Source of the DNA: Falsibacillus pallidus
GTDB lineage: Bacteria > Bacillota > Bacilli > Bacillales > DSM-25281
Assembly (NCBI RefSeq): GCF_003350505.1
Contig: NZ_QQAY01000006.1
Location: 1 to 64,000, forward strand
Length of the DNA: 64,000 bases
Direction: 5' to 3'
Below are positions 37,598 through 45,385 of this stretch, one piece after another; the stretch's first letter is position 1; each line of letters begins with the position of its first letter. The position numbers and the translations under genes are program-made. The notes beneath the pieces were generated by a model. The model did not search any database, was not told where the DNA came from, and saw nothing but the letters and a program-made list of their open reading frames with translations.

Positions 37598-38681
37598 TAT
37601 TTATCTGGTTTATCCAAAATGCAAGCTGTAATGCTGTGGCATCATGAAACGTCTGAGGGTTATAGCCAGTATCGTCCTTCACTTTCTTCAATCGATAAAT
37701 CAGTGTATTTCTATGTATCCCAAGCCTTTCTGCCGTTTCAGCTAAATTCATATCACACTCAAAATACGTTTCTAATGATTTGATCCATTTCTCGGGTATA
37801 TGTCCCATAATTCTTTTAGAAAATAAATGCTTATGATGCTCCGGTATCCTGCTTAATAAAGACATGACCTCTACCTCATTGAAATAGGTCAAATCCTTCT
37901 CGTTGTCTCCAAACTTTAAAGCAGATTCAGCATTTTTGAGGGAGTCCTTAATTTTTATTTTTTCTTCTTCTATCGTTCCTACTCCAATTCTGGAGGGAAT
38001 CTCTCTCATACGAAGAAGTCCTGATATTTCCTCTATTTTCTTCCTTAGCAGTTCTTCTTTCAAGCCGGAAAAAAGAATAAACAGTTTGTTAACATTTAAA
38101 AATCCAATCAGACATTTCTTCTCGCCTAAAATATTTTCCAGGAACTCGATGATTTTCAATTTATTAAACACTGTTTCGCCAATTTCTAAGACAATCACAA
38201 GAAAAGGAGGAGTTAGTTGAATATGGATGGCGTTTTGCCTTCGCTCAGCAGATTCCTCATGTGTCTTCCCCAGAAGTAAATCTTCAAATATCAATTCCTT
38301 CATTCTTTGTTTGGATTCAAGACGTGAAGCCCATAAGGATTGATTCAGCATCATTTCAGTTATCATTTTGGCCAATTCACCAAACTCCATGGTTTTTTCA
38401 GGCTCCCCTGTGATTCCGATAACCCCGATGATTTTTCCTTGGAATTCGATTGGCAGATTAACCCCAAAAAGAGATCCTTTCCATTTAGAAAGATTACTTT
38501 TATCAACAACGAGGGTTTTGCCTGTTTTTATTACTTCCAGTGCACCCTCATGGAGCTGTCCGATTCGTTCGGTTGTTCCTGAAGCGATGATAGTTCCAGT
38601 ATGGTTCATGATATTAATATTTCTATTCAATCTGATCATTGTTTGTTTTACGATTTCATTCGCTAATTCATGTGTGAGCAT
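37593..38681 (-). CDS. CdaR-type sugar diacid/glycerate regulator (PucR-family HTH)
   Basis: The 362-residue activator has the sugar-diacid recognition domain at its N-terminus (about 1-135, NHTGTIIASGTTERIGQ). A central GGDEF-like domain follows. The C-terminal PucR-type HTH (LAETAERLGIHRNTLIYRLKKV) is complete. It diverges from glycerate kinase and a GntP-type permease, so it probably activates them in response to glycerate or a sugar diacid, as CdaR does in other bacteria. Confidence 0.92.
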   Translation of the reverse strand: MLTHELANEIVKQTMIRLNRNINIMNHTGTIIASGTTERIGQLHEGALEVIKTGKTLVVDKSNLSKWKGSLFGVNLPIEFQGKIIGVIGITGEPEKTMEFGELAKMITEMMLNQSLWASRLESKQRMKELIFEDLLLGKTHEESAERRQNAIHIQLTPPFLVIVLEIGETVFNKLKIIEFLENILGEKKCLIGFLNVNKLFILFSGLKEELLRKKIEEISGLLRMREIPSRIGVGTIEEEKIKIKDSLKNAESALKFGDNEKDLTYFNEVEVMSLLSRIPEHHKHLFSKRIMGHIPEKWIKSLETYFECDMNLAETAERLGIHRNTLIYRLKKVKDDTGYNPQTFHDATALQLAFWINQINK

Positions 38682-38788
38682 TTAATCCACTCCAAACATA
38701 TTCTATATGTTTATATTAACTAAAAATTCAGTAAAATTATAGGTGTTTTTTGTATGATTTGAACGATGCCTTTCTTTTGGTCTATTTT

Positions 38789-38815
38789 TATAATAAAAGC
38801 ATGAAAGCGCTTTAA
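38789..38815 (+). promoter_or_regulatory. glxK promoter -10 and CcpA cre site
   Basis: TATAAT (38789-38794) is a likely -10. Eight bases later TGAAAGCGCTTTAA (38802-38815) matches the cre consensus TGWAARCGYTWWCW at 13 of 14 positions. A cre just downstream of the -10 is a repression position, so glycerate use is probably subject to carbon catabolite repression. Confidence 0.65.
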
Positions 38816-38830
38816 AGGTGGTGGGTGTAA

Positions 38831-39970
38831 GTGAAAATCGTCATTGCATCGGATTCTTTTAAGGGGAGTTTGTCAGCATTGCAAGCCTCCGCTGCGATGG
38901 AAAAAGGAATTAAGAAAGTCATGCCTGATGCCGATGTAATGCTTATCCCTGTAGGGGATGGCGGCGAAGGGACAATGGACAGTCTTATTTCGGCAGTCAA
39001 CGGAAAAGCGATTGAAGTGGATGTCCATGGTCCATTGCATACAATGGTCAAAGCTGCATATGGTCTATTAGACGATGGAAAAACGGGTGTTATTGAAATG
39101 GCCAGTGCCTCGGGGCTGGATTTGGTACTCCGAGATGAGAGGAATCCTATGATTACCTCAACATTCGGCACAGGGGAACTAATAAAAAAAGCATTGGATG
39201 ATGGGTGCAGAAGGATGATTTTGGCTATAGGCGGGAGCGCCACTAATGATGGCGGCATCGGAATGCTGCAGGCATTGGGGATGAAATTGCTGGATTCAAA
39301 TGGGGAAGAAGTCGGAAGAGGCGGTCAAGCCTTGAAAGACATACATTCCATCGATGATAGTAAATTTGATCGAAGAATTGCTGATGCAGAGTTTATCATT
39401 GCTTCTGATGTACAAAACCCGTTAATTGGGCCGCATGGTGCTTCGAGAGTGTTCGGTCCTCAAAAAGGCGCAGATCCCCAAATGACAGAGCTTCTTGATC
39501 AATACCTGACACAATGGGCCGATCTTGTGCAGGAGAAAACAGGCATCAAACTCCACGATCGACCGGGTGCGGGTGCTGCAGGCGGATTAGGAGGGGCTTT
39601 TCAGGCGTTTTTCCCTGCTGTAATGAGGAGAGGAATTGATATTGTCATTGAGCAGACTGGATTGAAGGAAAAACTCTCAGGGGCGGACCTTGTTTTGACG
39701 GGGGAAGGGAAAATCGATTCTCAAACGATTTTTGGCAAGACGCCAATGGGGGTTGCGCAGGAGGCTCAGAAACAAGGGATCCCAGTAATTGCTTTGGCAG
39801 GGTCGGTTGGCCGCGGTATTGAAGAGTTGTATTCGCATGGGATTACAAGCATCCATAGTATTGTGGACGGGCCCATGAATCTGAATGAAGCGATGGAAAA
39901 AGGTTCTGAGCTGCTGGAATTTTCAGCAGAACAAGTGTTTAGGACCTACCTAGCGTCTAAAACAAAATAG
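38831..39970 (+). CDS. glxK: Glycerate kinase
   Basis: The 379-residue GlxK-type kinase converts glycerate to a phosphoglycerate. Characteristic segments are IASDSFKGSLSA at the start, IPVGDGGEGT, IGGSATNDGGIGM, GAGAAGGLGGAF and DLVLTGEGKIDSQT. The start is GTG with AAAGGTGG upstream. It precedes a GntP-family permease by about 55 bases, forming a glycerate operon opposite the CdaR-like gene. Confidence 0.95.
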   Translation: MKIVIASDSFKGSLSALQASAAMEKGIKKVMPDADVMLIPVGDGGEGTMDSLISAVNGKAIEVDVHGPLHTMVKAAYGLLDDGKTGVIEMASASGLDLVLRDERNPMITSTFGTGELIKKALDDGCRRMILAIGGSATNDGGIGMLQALGMKLLDSNGEEVGRGGQALKDIHSIDDSKFDRRIADAEFIIASDVQNPLIGPHGASRVFGPQKGADPQMTELLDQYLTQWADLVQEKTGIKLHDRPGAGAAGGLGGAFQAFFPAVMRRGIDIVIEQTGLKEKLSGADLVLTGEGKIDSQTIFGKTPMGVAQEAQKQGIPVIALAGSVGRGIEELYSHGITSIHSIVDGPMNLNEAMEKGSELLEFSAEQVFRTYLASKTK

Positions 39971-40024
39971 TATAAGGCGAGTCAGGGGAGAAATTTTTGG
40001 ATCATATTTTATAGGGGGAATACG

Positions 40025-41365
40025 ATGTTAATTGCGATTTTAGTCATTGGTGTATTACTGGTTGTCATCGCCACAGCGAAGTTCAAGCTTCATCCGTTTT
40101 TATCTCTTTTGCTTGGGGCGTTTTTTATTGGAATTGCCTCAGGAATGCCATTATCGAAAGTAGTTGAGAATGTTAATAATGGATTCGGCGGTCTGATGAG
40201 CTATATTGGTATCGTCATAGTGGCAGGAACCATCATAGGGACGATCCTTGAAAAATCAGGGGCAGCACTTCGGATGGCAGAGGTTGTACTAAGAGTGGTT
40301 GGACCTAAAAGACCTCAACTAGCCATGTCTATCATAGGATATATTGTCTCCATTCCTGTTTTTTGTGATTCTGGATTTGTCATTCTTACCAGTTTGAAAA
40401 AAGCATTGGCTAAACGGGCAAATGTAGCGGTTGCCTCAATGTCTGTAGCTTTGGCTACGGGTTTGTATGCGACTCATACACTTGTGCCCCCGACACCTGG
40501 ACCAATAGCGGCTGCAGGCAATATCGGGGCATCGAATTTTTTAGGTACTATCATTCTTATTGGTCTTATTACAGCCATTCCAGCTGTGGTTGTCGGGTAT
40601 ATCTGGGCAGTAAAGGTAGGCGGAAAGATAGAGGTAGAGGAAGATAGTGAACAAATGGATTATGAAGATATCGTCAAATCGTTTGGAAAACTTCCTTCCA
40701 CCTTCAAATCTTTTCTACCCATTGTCCTTCCAATTGTCTTGATTGCATTAGGCTCAATTGTTCAATTCCTTGAATGGGATGGAAAGCTGGCGGAAGTGCT
40801 GGTATTCATCGGATCTCCACTTGTCGCATTGATTATCGGCGTTTTCTCTTCTTTTGCCCTGCTTCCAGCTTTCAATGAAGAGACAATGACAGGATGGATA
40901 GGAAAAGGGATTACCGATTCTGCTCCAATCCTATTAATTACGGGGGCAGGCGGAGCTTTTGGAGGAGTCATTAAAGCTACTCCGATTGCCGATACCATAC
41001 AGGGATGGGCATCCGCAGATATTTTTACAGGAGCAATGTTCCTTCTTGTTCCCTTCCTTATTGCTGCAGCATTAAAAACTGCTCAGGGATCTTCAACTGC
41101 TGCACTGGTCATTACATCATCTTTAATTGCTCCGATGCTTCCAGCAATGGGAATTGAAGGAGCTGTACCATTGGCTTTGGTGGTAATGGCAGTAGGTGCT
41201 GGTGCTATGACAGTCAGCCATGTTAATGACAGCTTCTTCTGGGTCATTACTCAATTCAGCGGAATGAAAGTGACGGATGCATATAAGGCTCAGACAATGG
41301 CAACATTGCTTCAAGGGATTACGACCATAATCTTTACGATGCTGCTGTGGCTGATATTGGTTTAA
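40025..41365 (+). CDS. GntP-family permease, probable glycerate/gluconate:H+ symporter
   Basis: The 446 residues have about 12-14 TM segments with GntP landmarks: GFGGLMSYIGIVIVAGT, IVSIPVFCDSGFVI, HTLVPPTPGPIAAAG and QGSSTAALVITSS. Location behind glycerate kinase suggests D-glycerate as the substrate rather than gluconate. ATAGGGGG precedes the ATG. Confidence 0.92.
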   Translation: MLIAILVIGVLLVVIATAKFKLHPFLSLLLGAFFIGIASGMPLSKVVENVNNGFGGLMSYIGIVIVAGTIIGTILEKSGAALRMAEVVLRVVGPKRPQLAMSIIGYIVSIPVFCDSGFVILTSLKKALAKRANVAVASMSVALATGLYATHTLVPPTPGPIAAAGNIGASNFLGTIILIGLITAIPAVVVGYIWAVKVGGKIEVEEDSEQMDYEDIVKSFGKLPSTFKSFLPIVLPIVLIALGSIVQFLEWDGKLAEVLVFIGSPLVALIIGVFSSFALLPAFNEETMTGWIGKGITDSAPILLITGAGGAFGGVIKATPIADTIQGWASADIFTGAMFLLVPFLIAAALKTAQGSSTAALVITSSLIAPMLPAMGIEGAVPLALVVMAVGAGAMTVSHVNDSFFWVITQFSGMKVTDAYKAQTMATLLQGITTIIFTMLLWLILV

Positions 41366-41378
41366 TTGATTTTCGTAC

Positions 41379-41419
41379 AAAATGCAGTCTCCCAAGGAAA
41401 GGGAGGCTGCATTTTTTTC
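41379..41419 (+). terminator. Terminator of the glycerate operon
   Basis: AATGCAGTCTCCC and GGGAGGCTGCATT form an imperfect stem and are followed by seven T's. Confidence 0.88.
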
Positions 41420-41429
41420 TTAAGAAATA

Positions 41430-41467
41430 GCCGGCCCTGCTCACTGGTAAAGTTGAGCGGGGCCGGC
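41430..41467. other. GC-rich hairpin downstream of the glycerate operon terminator
   Basis: GCCGGCCC plus GCTCA pair with TGAGC plus GGGCCGGC around a 10-base loop. No T-run follows. It is not attached to a gene and stands out in AT-rich surroundings. Confidence 0.6.
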
Positions 41468-41628
41468 ATTAAATTTGGCTAAAATCCTGACTTCCGTATC
41501 AGAAAGAAAATATTATGAATTTTTTATAGAAAATTGTCAATAGTCAATCTGTTTTAAGTGCTTTTATTGGACAAACGTTTCTGTTGGAAATATTGTGTAG
41601 GTATAGAAAAATACGGAGGTGGCCGAGT

Positions 41629-42633
41629 TTGGGTTGCAAGGGCTGCAGTACAGATGAATTAATTTTCGAAATAAAGATAAATGAAGATCAGAACCAATCG
41701 ATGGAGAAGATGGTTTTGGAATATTTTAATCGCAGGGGCATTTTGGTTCAGACAACAGCTGAGGGATGGATCATGGATGAGGATGGAATCAAAGACTTTT
41801 ATGATTTCTGCCGTGACCACATGGATTCGGAAAGCATCTTCTTCCGAATGAACCAGGAGGAGTGGAAGCCGATTAAGATGGTCGAGCCTATCCTATCGGC
41901 AGAGTGGATTGATGAAGTCATCCGGAAAGGTATGGTGACATGCTTTTATCAGCCAATCATTGATGGGGATTTGAATATCGAAGCTTATGAACTCTTGGCA
42001 AGGTTTCAACGGGAAGATGGTTCAATGATTTACCCGAACGAAATATTTTCAGCTGCCAAGACAAGGGGCCGATTGTATGCGCTGGACCGGGTGTGTAGGA
42101 TGACAGCAGTTCGATATGCGGCCCGTTTAAATAAGAAGGCCTTTATCAACTTTATTCCGACTGCCATTTATTCGCCTGAATTTTGCTTGAGATCCACTGT
42201 GAGCCTCGCGAATGAACTAGGAATCGATCCATCAATGTTTGTGTTTGAAGTAGTGGAATCCGAACAAGTTGAGGATTTGAACCACCTGAAGCGCATCCTG
42301 TCCTATTATAAGGAAAAAGGATTTAAGTACGCCCTCGACGATGTGGGAGAAGGCTTCAGTACATTGGAAGCATTGGAGGAATTGTCCCCAAACTACATGA
42401 AGCTTGATATGAAATATGTGCAAGGCGTCGCAAAAGACGAAGCGAAGCAAGCAATGGCCATGAAGTTTCTGAAGGCTGCTTTAGATGTAGAGGCTGTCCC
42501 ATTGGCGGAAGGCGTTGAAACAGAAGAGGATTTCCATTGGCTGAAGCAAAATGGCTATCAGCTTTTCCAAGGATATCTATTCGGCAAGCCGAGTCCGAAT
42601 CCGCTCTCAAAAGTGGAAGGGATAGCGGTATAG
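41629..42633 (+). CDS. EAL-domain protein (cyclic di-GMP phosphodiesterase or receptor)
   Basis: The 334-residue cytosolic protein starts with TTG 41629, nine bases after GGAGGT; the N-terminus is LGCKGCSTDE with a C-x2-C pair. Residues about 85-330 form an EAL domain: EAYELLARF for the EAL strand, FINFIP with the metal Asn, FEVVESE, LDDVGEGFST in place of DDFGTG, YMKLD with the Lys, AEGVET and FQGYLFGKP. The metal ligands appear present but the DDFGTG loop is altered, so catalysis is uncertain. No GGDEF domain is present. Confidence 0.88.
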   Translation: MGCKGCSTDELIFEIKINEDQNQSMEKMVLEYFNRRGILVQTTAEGWIMDEDGIKDFYDFCRDHMDSESIFFRMNQEEWKPIKMVEPILSAEWIDEVIRKGMVTCFYQPIIDGDLNIEAYELLARFQREDGSMIYPNEIFSAAKTRGRLYALDRVCRMTAVRYAARLNKKAFINFIPTAIYSPEFCLRSTVSLANELGIDPSMFVFEVVESEQVEDLNHLKRILSYYKEKGFKYALDDVGEGFSTLEALEELSPNYMKLDMKYVQGVAKDEAKQAMAMKFLKAALDVEAVPLAEGVETEEDFHWLKQNGYQLFQGYLFGKPSPNPLSKVEGIAV

Positions 42634-42648
42634 GTATATTTTATTAAT

Positions 42649-42684
42649 AGGGCCCATCCGCAAGTAGGCGGGTGAGCCTTTTTC
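42649..42684 (+). terminator. Imperfect terminator between EAL and HIT genes
   Basis: GGGCCCATCCGC and GGCGGGTGAGCC pair with mismatches around a short loop, then TTTTT. The neighbouring genes are convergent. Confidence 0.6.
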
Positions 42685-42691
42685 TGATTCA

Positions 42692-43099
42692 TTAACCTAA
42701 TAGGCCGCGTTTGTTTTCAGGCTGCTTCAGCCAGTAGCGGATGCCTTTTCCTGCTAATGGCTCATCATGATAGCGGGGGATGACGTGCAGGTGGGCATGG
42801 GGTATTTCCTGATTGGATACTTTTCCGACATTCCACCCAAGGGTATAGCCGTCTGGAGAGTATGTTTGGTCAAGATAGGTTTTAGCCTTTTGCAGTAGAT
42901 CGTATGTATCCGCCCATTCTTCTTCTGTCAAAGCAAAGGCGTCTTCATGGTGTGCTTTTGGAATGATGAGCCCGCTCCCTTCCAGTACCCCCTGGTGTAT
43001 GTTATGCTGAATAAAATAGCAAGATTGATTTTCGAAAATGATATTCTGATCCGGGTCGTCATGCACGGAGCAAAGCGGACAATTTTCCTTTTTTATCAT
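42692..43099 (-). CDS. HIT-family hydrolase
   Basis: About 135 residues carry the histidine-triad motif HAHLHVIPRYH near the C-terminus and an N-terminal C-P-L-C-S zinc-type pair. HIT proteins cleave nucleotide phosphoramidates or dinucleotides. The start is either ATG 43099 or GTG 43111; AAGGGAAG lies between 2 and 14 bases away, so the choice is uncertain. A MITE-like element lies only about 20 bases upstream of the start, so its promoter may be displaced or supplied by that element. Confidence 0.88.
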   Translation of the reverse strand: MIKKENCPLCSVHDDPDQNIIFENQSCYFIQHNIHQGVLEGSGLIIPKAHHEDAFALTEEEWADTYDLLQKAKTYLDQTYSPDGYTLGWNVGKVSNQEIPHAHLHVIPRYHDEPLAGKGIRYWLKQPENKRGLLG

Positions 43100-43119
43100 A
43101 TAAATAAACACTTCCCTTC

Positions 43120-43308
43120 TTATCTTAAGGCTCTTTTCTCAAAGCTTGTTGCTTTAAGTATTAAAACTGGATAATCTATGCCATCAATGCAGAAAATTTA
43201 ACTGGAAAAGAGCCTGGATACTCTATTTCAACGCGAAAATAGTTATTTTACGTTAAAATCGGCATTAAGATTTTAACAACAAAGTTTACGAAAACAGCTT
43301 ATCTTAAG
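43120..43308. mobile_element. MITE-like element (copy A) with 10-bp target duplication
   Basis: The element spans about 43130-43298 (169 bases). Its ends read GCTCTTTTC and, on the other strand, GCTGTTTTC (8 of 9), and the similarity continues imperfectly for about 28 bases. It is flanked on both sides by the perfect 10-base direct repeat TTATCTTAAG (43120-43129 and 43299-43308), the signature of a transposition event. It has no coding capacity. A second, shorter copy is at 45220-45329. Confidence 0.8.
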
Positions 43309-43356
43309 AATAGGGAAGTTAAGAAAATAGAACAACACATAAAATTAAATTATCTG

Positions 43357-43385
43357 TTGACAATATACCTAGCGGGGTATACAAT
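43357..43385 (+). promoter_or_regulatory. cstR promoter with embedded CstR operator (O1)
   Basis: TTGACA (43357-43362) and TACAAT (43380-43385) are spaced by 17 bases. The palindrome ATACCTAGCGGGGTAT (43365-43380) fills the spacer, so a bound repressor would block RNA polymerase directly. This implies autoregulation of cstR. Confidence 0.8.
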
Positions 43386-43436
43386 AGGGATTGTTGAAGC
43401 GCAAAATCATTTTAAAGAACAAGGGGGGATACGTGC

Positions 43437-43700
43437 ATGATGTATAATGACCAGATGAAGAACCGGCTCAAGAGAATTGAAGGACAAATCAGGGGCATTT
43501 TAAGAATGATGGAAGAAGAAGATGACTGTAAATCGGTCATTACTCAGTTATCCGCATCCCGGACTGCCTTGGATCGCACCATCGGTTTGGTTGTCGGCTC
43601 CAATTTGATTGAATGCATTCAGAATCCTGAAAATGCAGAGGATAAGACACAGGAAGAACTAATGAATGAAGCTATTAACCTGCTTGTAAAAAGCAGATAA
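43437..43700 (+). CDS. cstR: CsoR/RcnR-family persulfide-sensing repressor, CstR-like (YrkD)
   Basis: The 87-residue all-helical repressor has Cys31 (EDDCKSV) and Cys60 (NLIECIQ), the exact positions of the reactive pair in S. aureus CstR. The copper ligand His found four residues before the second Cys in CsoR is Asn56 here, so it is not a copper sensor. CstR forms inter-subunit disulfides or polysulfides when exposed to sulfane sulfur and releases DNA. Four matching operators precede the sulfur genes in this cluster. The B. subtilis counterpart is probably YrkD. Confidence 0.9.
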   Translation: MMYNDQMKNRLKRIEGQIRGILRMMEEEDDCKSVITQLSASRTALDRTIGLVVGSNLIECIQNPENAEDKTQEELMNEAINLLVKSR

Positions 43701-43711
43701 TGATAAACGGG

Positions 43712-43758
43712 TTGACACCCATTTTTATTTTCGTTACTATTATACCCCATAGGGTAAT
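43712..43758 (+). promoter_or_regulatory. tusA operon promoter with CstR operator (O2)
   Basis: TTGACA (43712-43717), a 17-base spacer and TACTAT (43735-43740) form a sigma-A promoter. ATACCCCATAGGGTAAT (43742-43758) follows immediately and covers the start region of transcription. It is the best palindrome of the four operators. Confidence 0.8.
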
Positions 43759-43779
43759 AAAACTTAGGAGGAATACAAC

Positions 43780-44007
43780 ATGATTTCAGATAAAGTACTA
43801 GACGCAAAAGGTTTGGCTTGTCCAATGCCGATCGTTAAAACAAAGAAAGCAATGAATGAAATTGAATCAGGTCAAATTTTAGAAGTTCTTACAACTGACA
43901 AAGGCGCGAAAAACGATTTGACAGCATGGGCAGCTTCTACAGGCCACGAAATGCTTGATTACAAAGAAGAAGACGGCGTATTGACGTTTTACATCAAAAA
44001 AGGCTAA
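43780..44007 (+). CDS. TusA-like sulfur carrier protein (YrkI-like)
   Basis: The 75-residue TusA fold has the sulfur-carrying Cys14 in the CPMP motif (GLACPMPIVKTKK). It accepts and relays persulfide sulfur. It is strongly similar to the N-terminal half of the fusion protein at 45386, so the two arose by duplication. It is the first gene of a unit with DsrE-like and two rhodanese proteins. TTAGGAGG precedes the ATG. Confidence 0.92.
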   Translation: MISDKVLDAKGLACPMPIVKTKKAMNEIESGQILEVLTTDKGAKNDLTAWAASTGHEMLDYKEEDGVLTFYIKKG

Positions 44008-44034
44008 TCAAGACAGACATCCAGGAGGATTTAC

Positions 44035-44514
44035 ATGACAGAGACGAAAAAAACAACGATTGTATTGTTCAGCGGAGATTACGATAAAGCGATGGCAGCC
44101 TATATCATTGCCAATGGTGCAGCGGCCTATGACCACGAAGTGACGATCTTCCATACATTCTGGGGATTGAATGCTTTAAGAAAAGACGAAAAACTTGCGT
44201 TGAAAAAAGGCTTCATGGAAAAGATGTTTGGTAAAATGATGCCCCGCGGTGCAGATAAAATGGGCCTTTCTAAAATGAATTTTGCAGGATTTGGTCCGAA
44301 AATGATCAAGGATGTTATGAAAAAGCATAATGCTATGACATTGCCGCAGCTAATTGAAATGGCTCAGGAGCAAGAAGTGAAACTTGTTGCCTGCACTATG
44401 ACGATGGATTTATTGGGGCTTCAGCAGGAAGAACTTTTAGAAGGCATTGAATATGCCGGTGTAGCAGCATATCTGGCTGATGCAGAAGATGGGAACGTAA
44501 ACTTATTTATCTAA
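44035..44514 (+). CDS. DsrE/DsrF-like sulfur relay protein (YrkE-like)
   Basis: The 159-residue DsrE-type protein (FSGDYDKAMAAYIIANGAAAYDHEVTIFHTFWG) has a conserved Cys in LVACTMTMD that probably carries sulfane sulfur. It sits 27 bases behind tusA, with CAGGAGG upstream. Its partner is probably the TusA protein next to it. Confidence 0.9.
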   Translation: MTETKKTTIVLFSGDYDKAMAAYIIANGAAAYDHEVTIFHTFWGLNALRKDEKLALKKGFMEKMFGKMMPRGADKMGLSKMNFAGFGPKMIKDVMKKHNAMTLPQLIEMAQEQEVKLVACTMTMDLLGLQQEELLEGIEYAGVAAYLADAEDGNVNLFI

Positions 44515-44527
44515 GGCAGGGGTCAAA

Positions 44528-44887
44528 ATGACGTATTTAAACTATATCATCCTAGCAATCATCATCTTCTTTTTATTGCAAAGAATCATTCCGGCAAAAG
44601 GAATTCATCATATTACAGCAGCCCAATTGAAAAATGAATTAAATGATAAAAACAAACAATTTATTGATGTAAGGACTCAAGGAGAGTTCAAGGGCTATCA
44701 TATCCCGGGATTTAAAAACATCCCATTGCATCAGCTATCTCAAAAAGCAGGCAGCCTTTCCAAGGATAAAGAGGTTGTCGTCATTTGCCAAAGCGGAATG
44801 AGAAGCCAAAAAGCGAGCAAATTGCTTAAGAAACTAGGTTTTACAAACGTAACAAACGTAAAAGGCGGAGTAAGCGCCTGGAGATAA
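44528..44887 (+). CDS. Membrane-anchored rhodanese-domain sulfurtransferase
   Basis: A single N-terminal TM helix (about 3-20) is followed by a complete rhodanese domain (FIDVRTQGEF...) with catalytic Cys in VICQSGMRS. It should bring sulfane-sulfur transfer to the inner face of the membrane. It is third in the operon, 13 bases after the DsrE-like gene. Confidence 0.9.
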   Translation: MTYLNYIILAIIIFFLLQRIIPAKGIHHITAAQLKNELNDKNKQFIDVRTQGEFKGYHIPGFKNIPLHQLSQKAGSLSKDKEVVVICQSGMRSQKASKLLKKLGFTNVTNVKGGVSAWR

Positions 44888-44916
44888 ATTATAAACTTTA
44901 AGGAGGATGTGTAATC

Positions 44917-45213
44917 ATGAAAACAATGACAGCGAAAGAAGTAGAAACTCAGTTGAACGAAGGCAAGACGTTAAACATCATTGACGTGCGTGAAACAGAC
45001 GAAGTAGCAGCAGGGAAAATTCCTGGAGCAGTCAATATCCCATTGGGGTTAGTTGAATTCCGCATGAATGAATTGGATAAATCCAAAGAGTATGTAATGG
45101 TTTGCCGTTCTGGCGGCAGAAGCGGCCGTGCATCACAGTTCTTGGAATCACAAGGTTATAACGTAATTAACATGGCTGGCGGCATGCTCGATTGGGAAGG
45201 AAAGACCGAATAA
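44917..45213 (+). CDS. Single-domain rhodanese
   Basis: The 98-residue rhodanese contains NIIDVRETDE and the active loop VCRSGGRSGRA with the nucleophilic Cys. It is probably a thiosulfate:thiol or polysulfide sulfurtransferase in the same detoxification pathway. It is the last gene of the first sulfur operon. The MITE copy B begins seven bases after its stop and supplies a hairpin there. Confidence 0.92.
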   Translation: MKTMTAKEVETQLNEGKTLNIIDVRETDEVAAGKIPGAVNIPLGLVEFRMNELDKSKEYVMVCRSGGRSGRASQFLESQGYNVINMAGGMLDWEGKTE

Positions 45214-45218
45214 TTTTG

Positions 45219-45329
45219 GGCTCTTTTCAACTCGAAAAGAGCCTGGATACTCCATTTCAACACGCAAAATAGGTATCTTCACGTTAAAATCGGCATTAAG
45301 ATTTTAACAACGAAGTTCACGAGAACAGC
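45219..45329. mobile_element. MITE-like element (copy B, internally shortened)
   Basis: This copy shares the right 95 bases of copy A at roughly 90% identity and the GGCTCTTTTC end. It lacks about 65 internal bases, so that GGCTCTTTTC (45219-45228) and GAAAAGAGCC (45234-45243) form a perfect 10-bp hairpin with a five-base loop. No clear target duplication was found. It lies in the same orientation as copy A, 2 kb away. Confidence 0.75.
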
Positions 45330-45350
45330 CTAATTATTTTACCGACACAA

Positions 45351-45365
45351 ATACCCCAAGAGGTA
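45351..45365 (+). promoter_or_regulatory. CstR operator O3 upstream of tusA-rhodanese fusion
   Basis: ATACCCCAAGAGGTA matches the operator pattern (ATACC-N5/6-GGTA). It lies about 20 bases before the start codon and directly upstream of the CAGGAGG ribosome binding site. The -35/-10 are not clear; the MITE end lies about 20 bases before it and may contribute promoter sequence. Confidence 0.65.
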
Positions 45366-45385
45366 AACTACAGGAGGTTAATGAA

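Noticed and set aside
41584-41628. Upstream in-frame start of the EAL protein at 41584
   Set aside because: It lies before the GGAGGT site; TTG 41629 has proper spacing.
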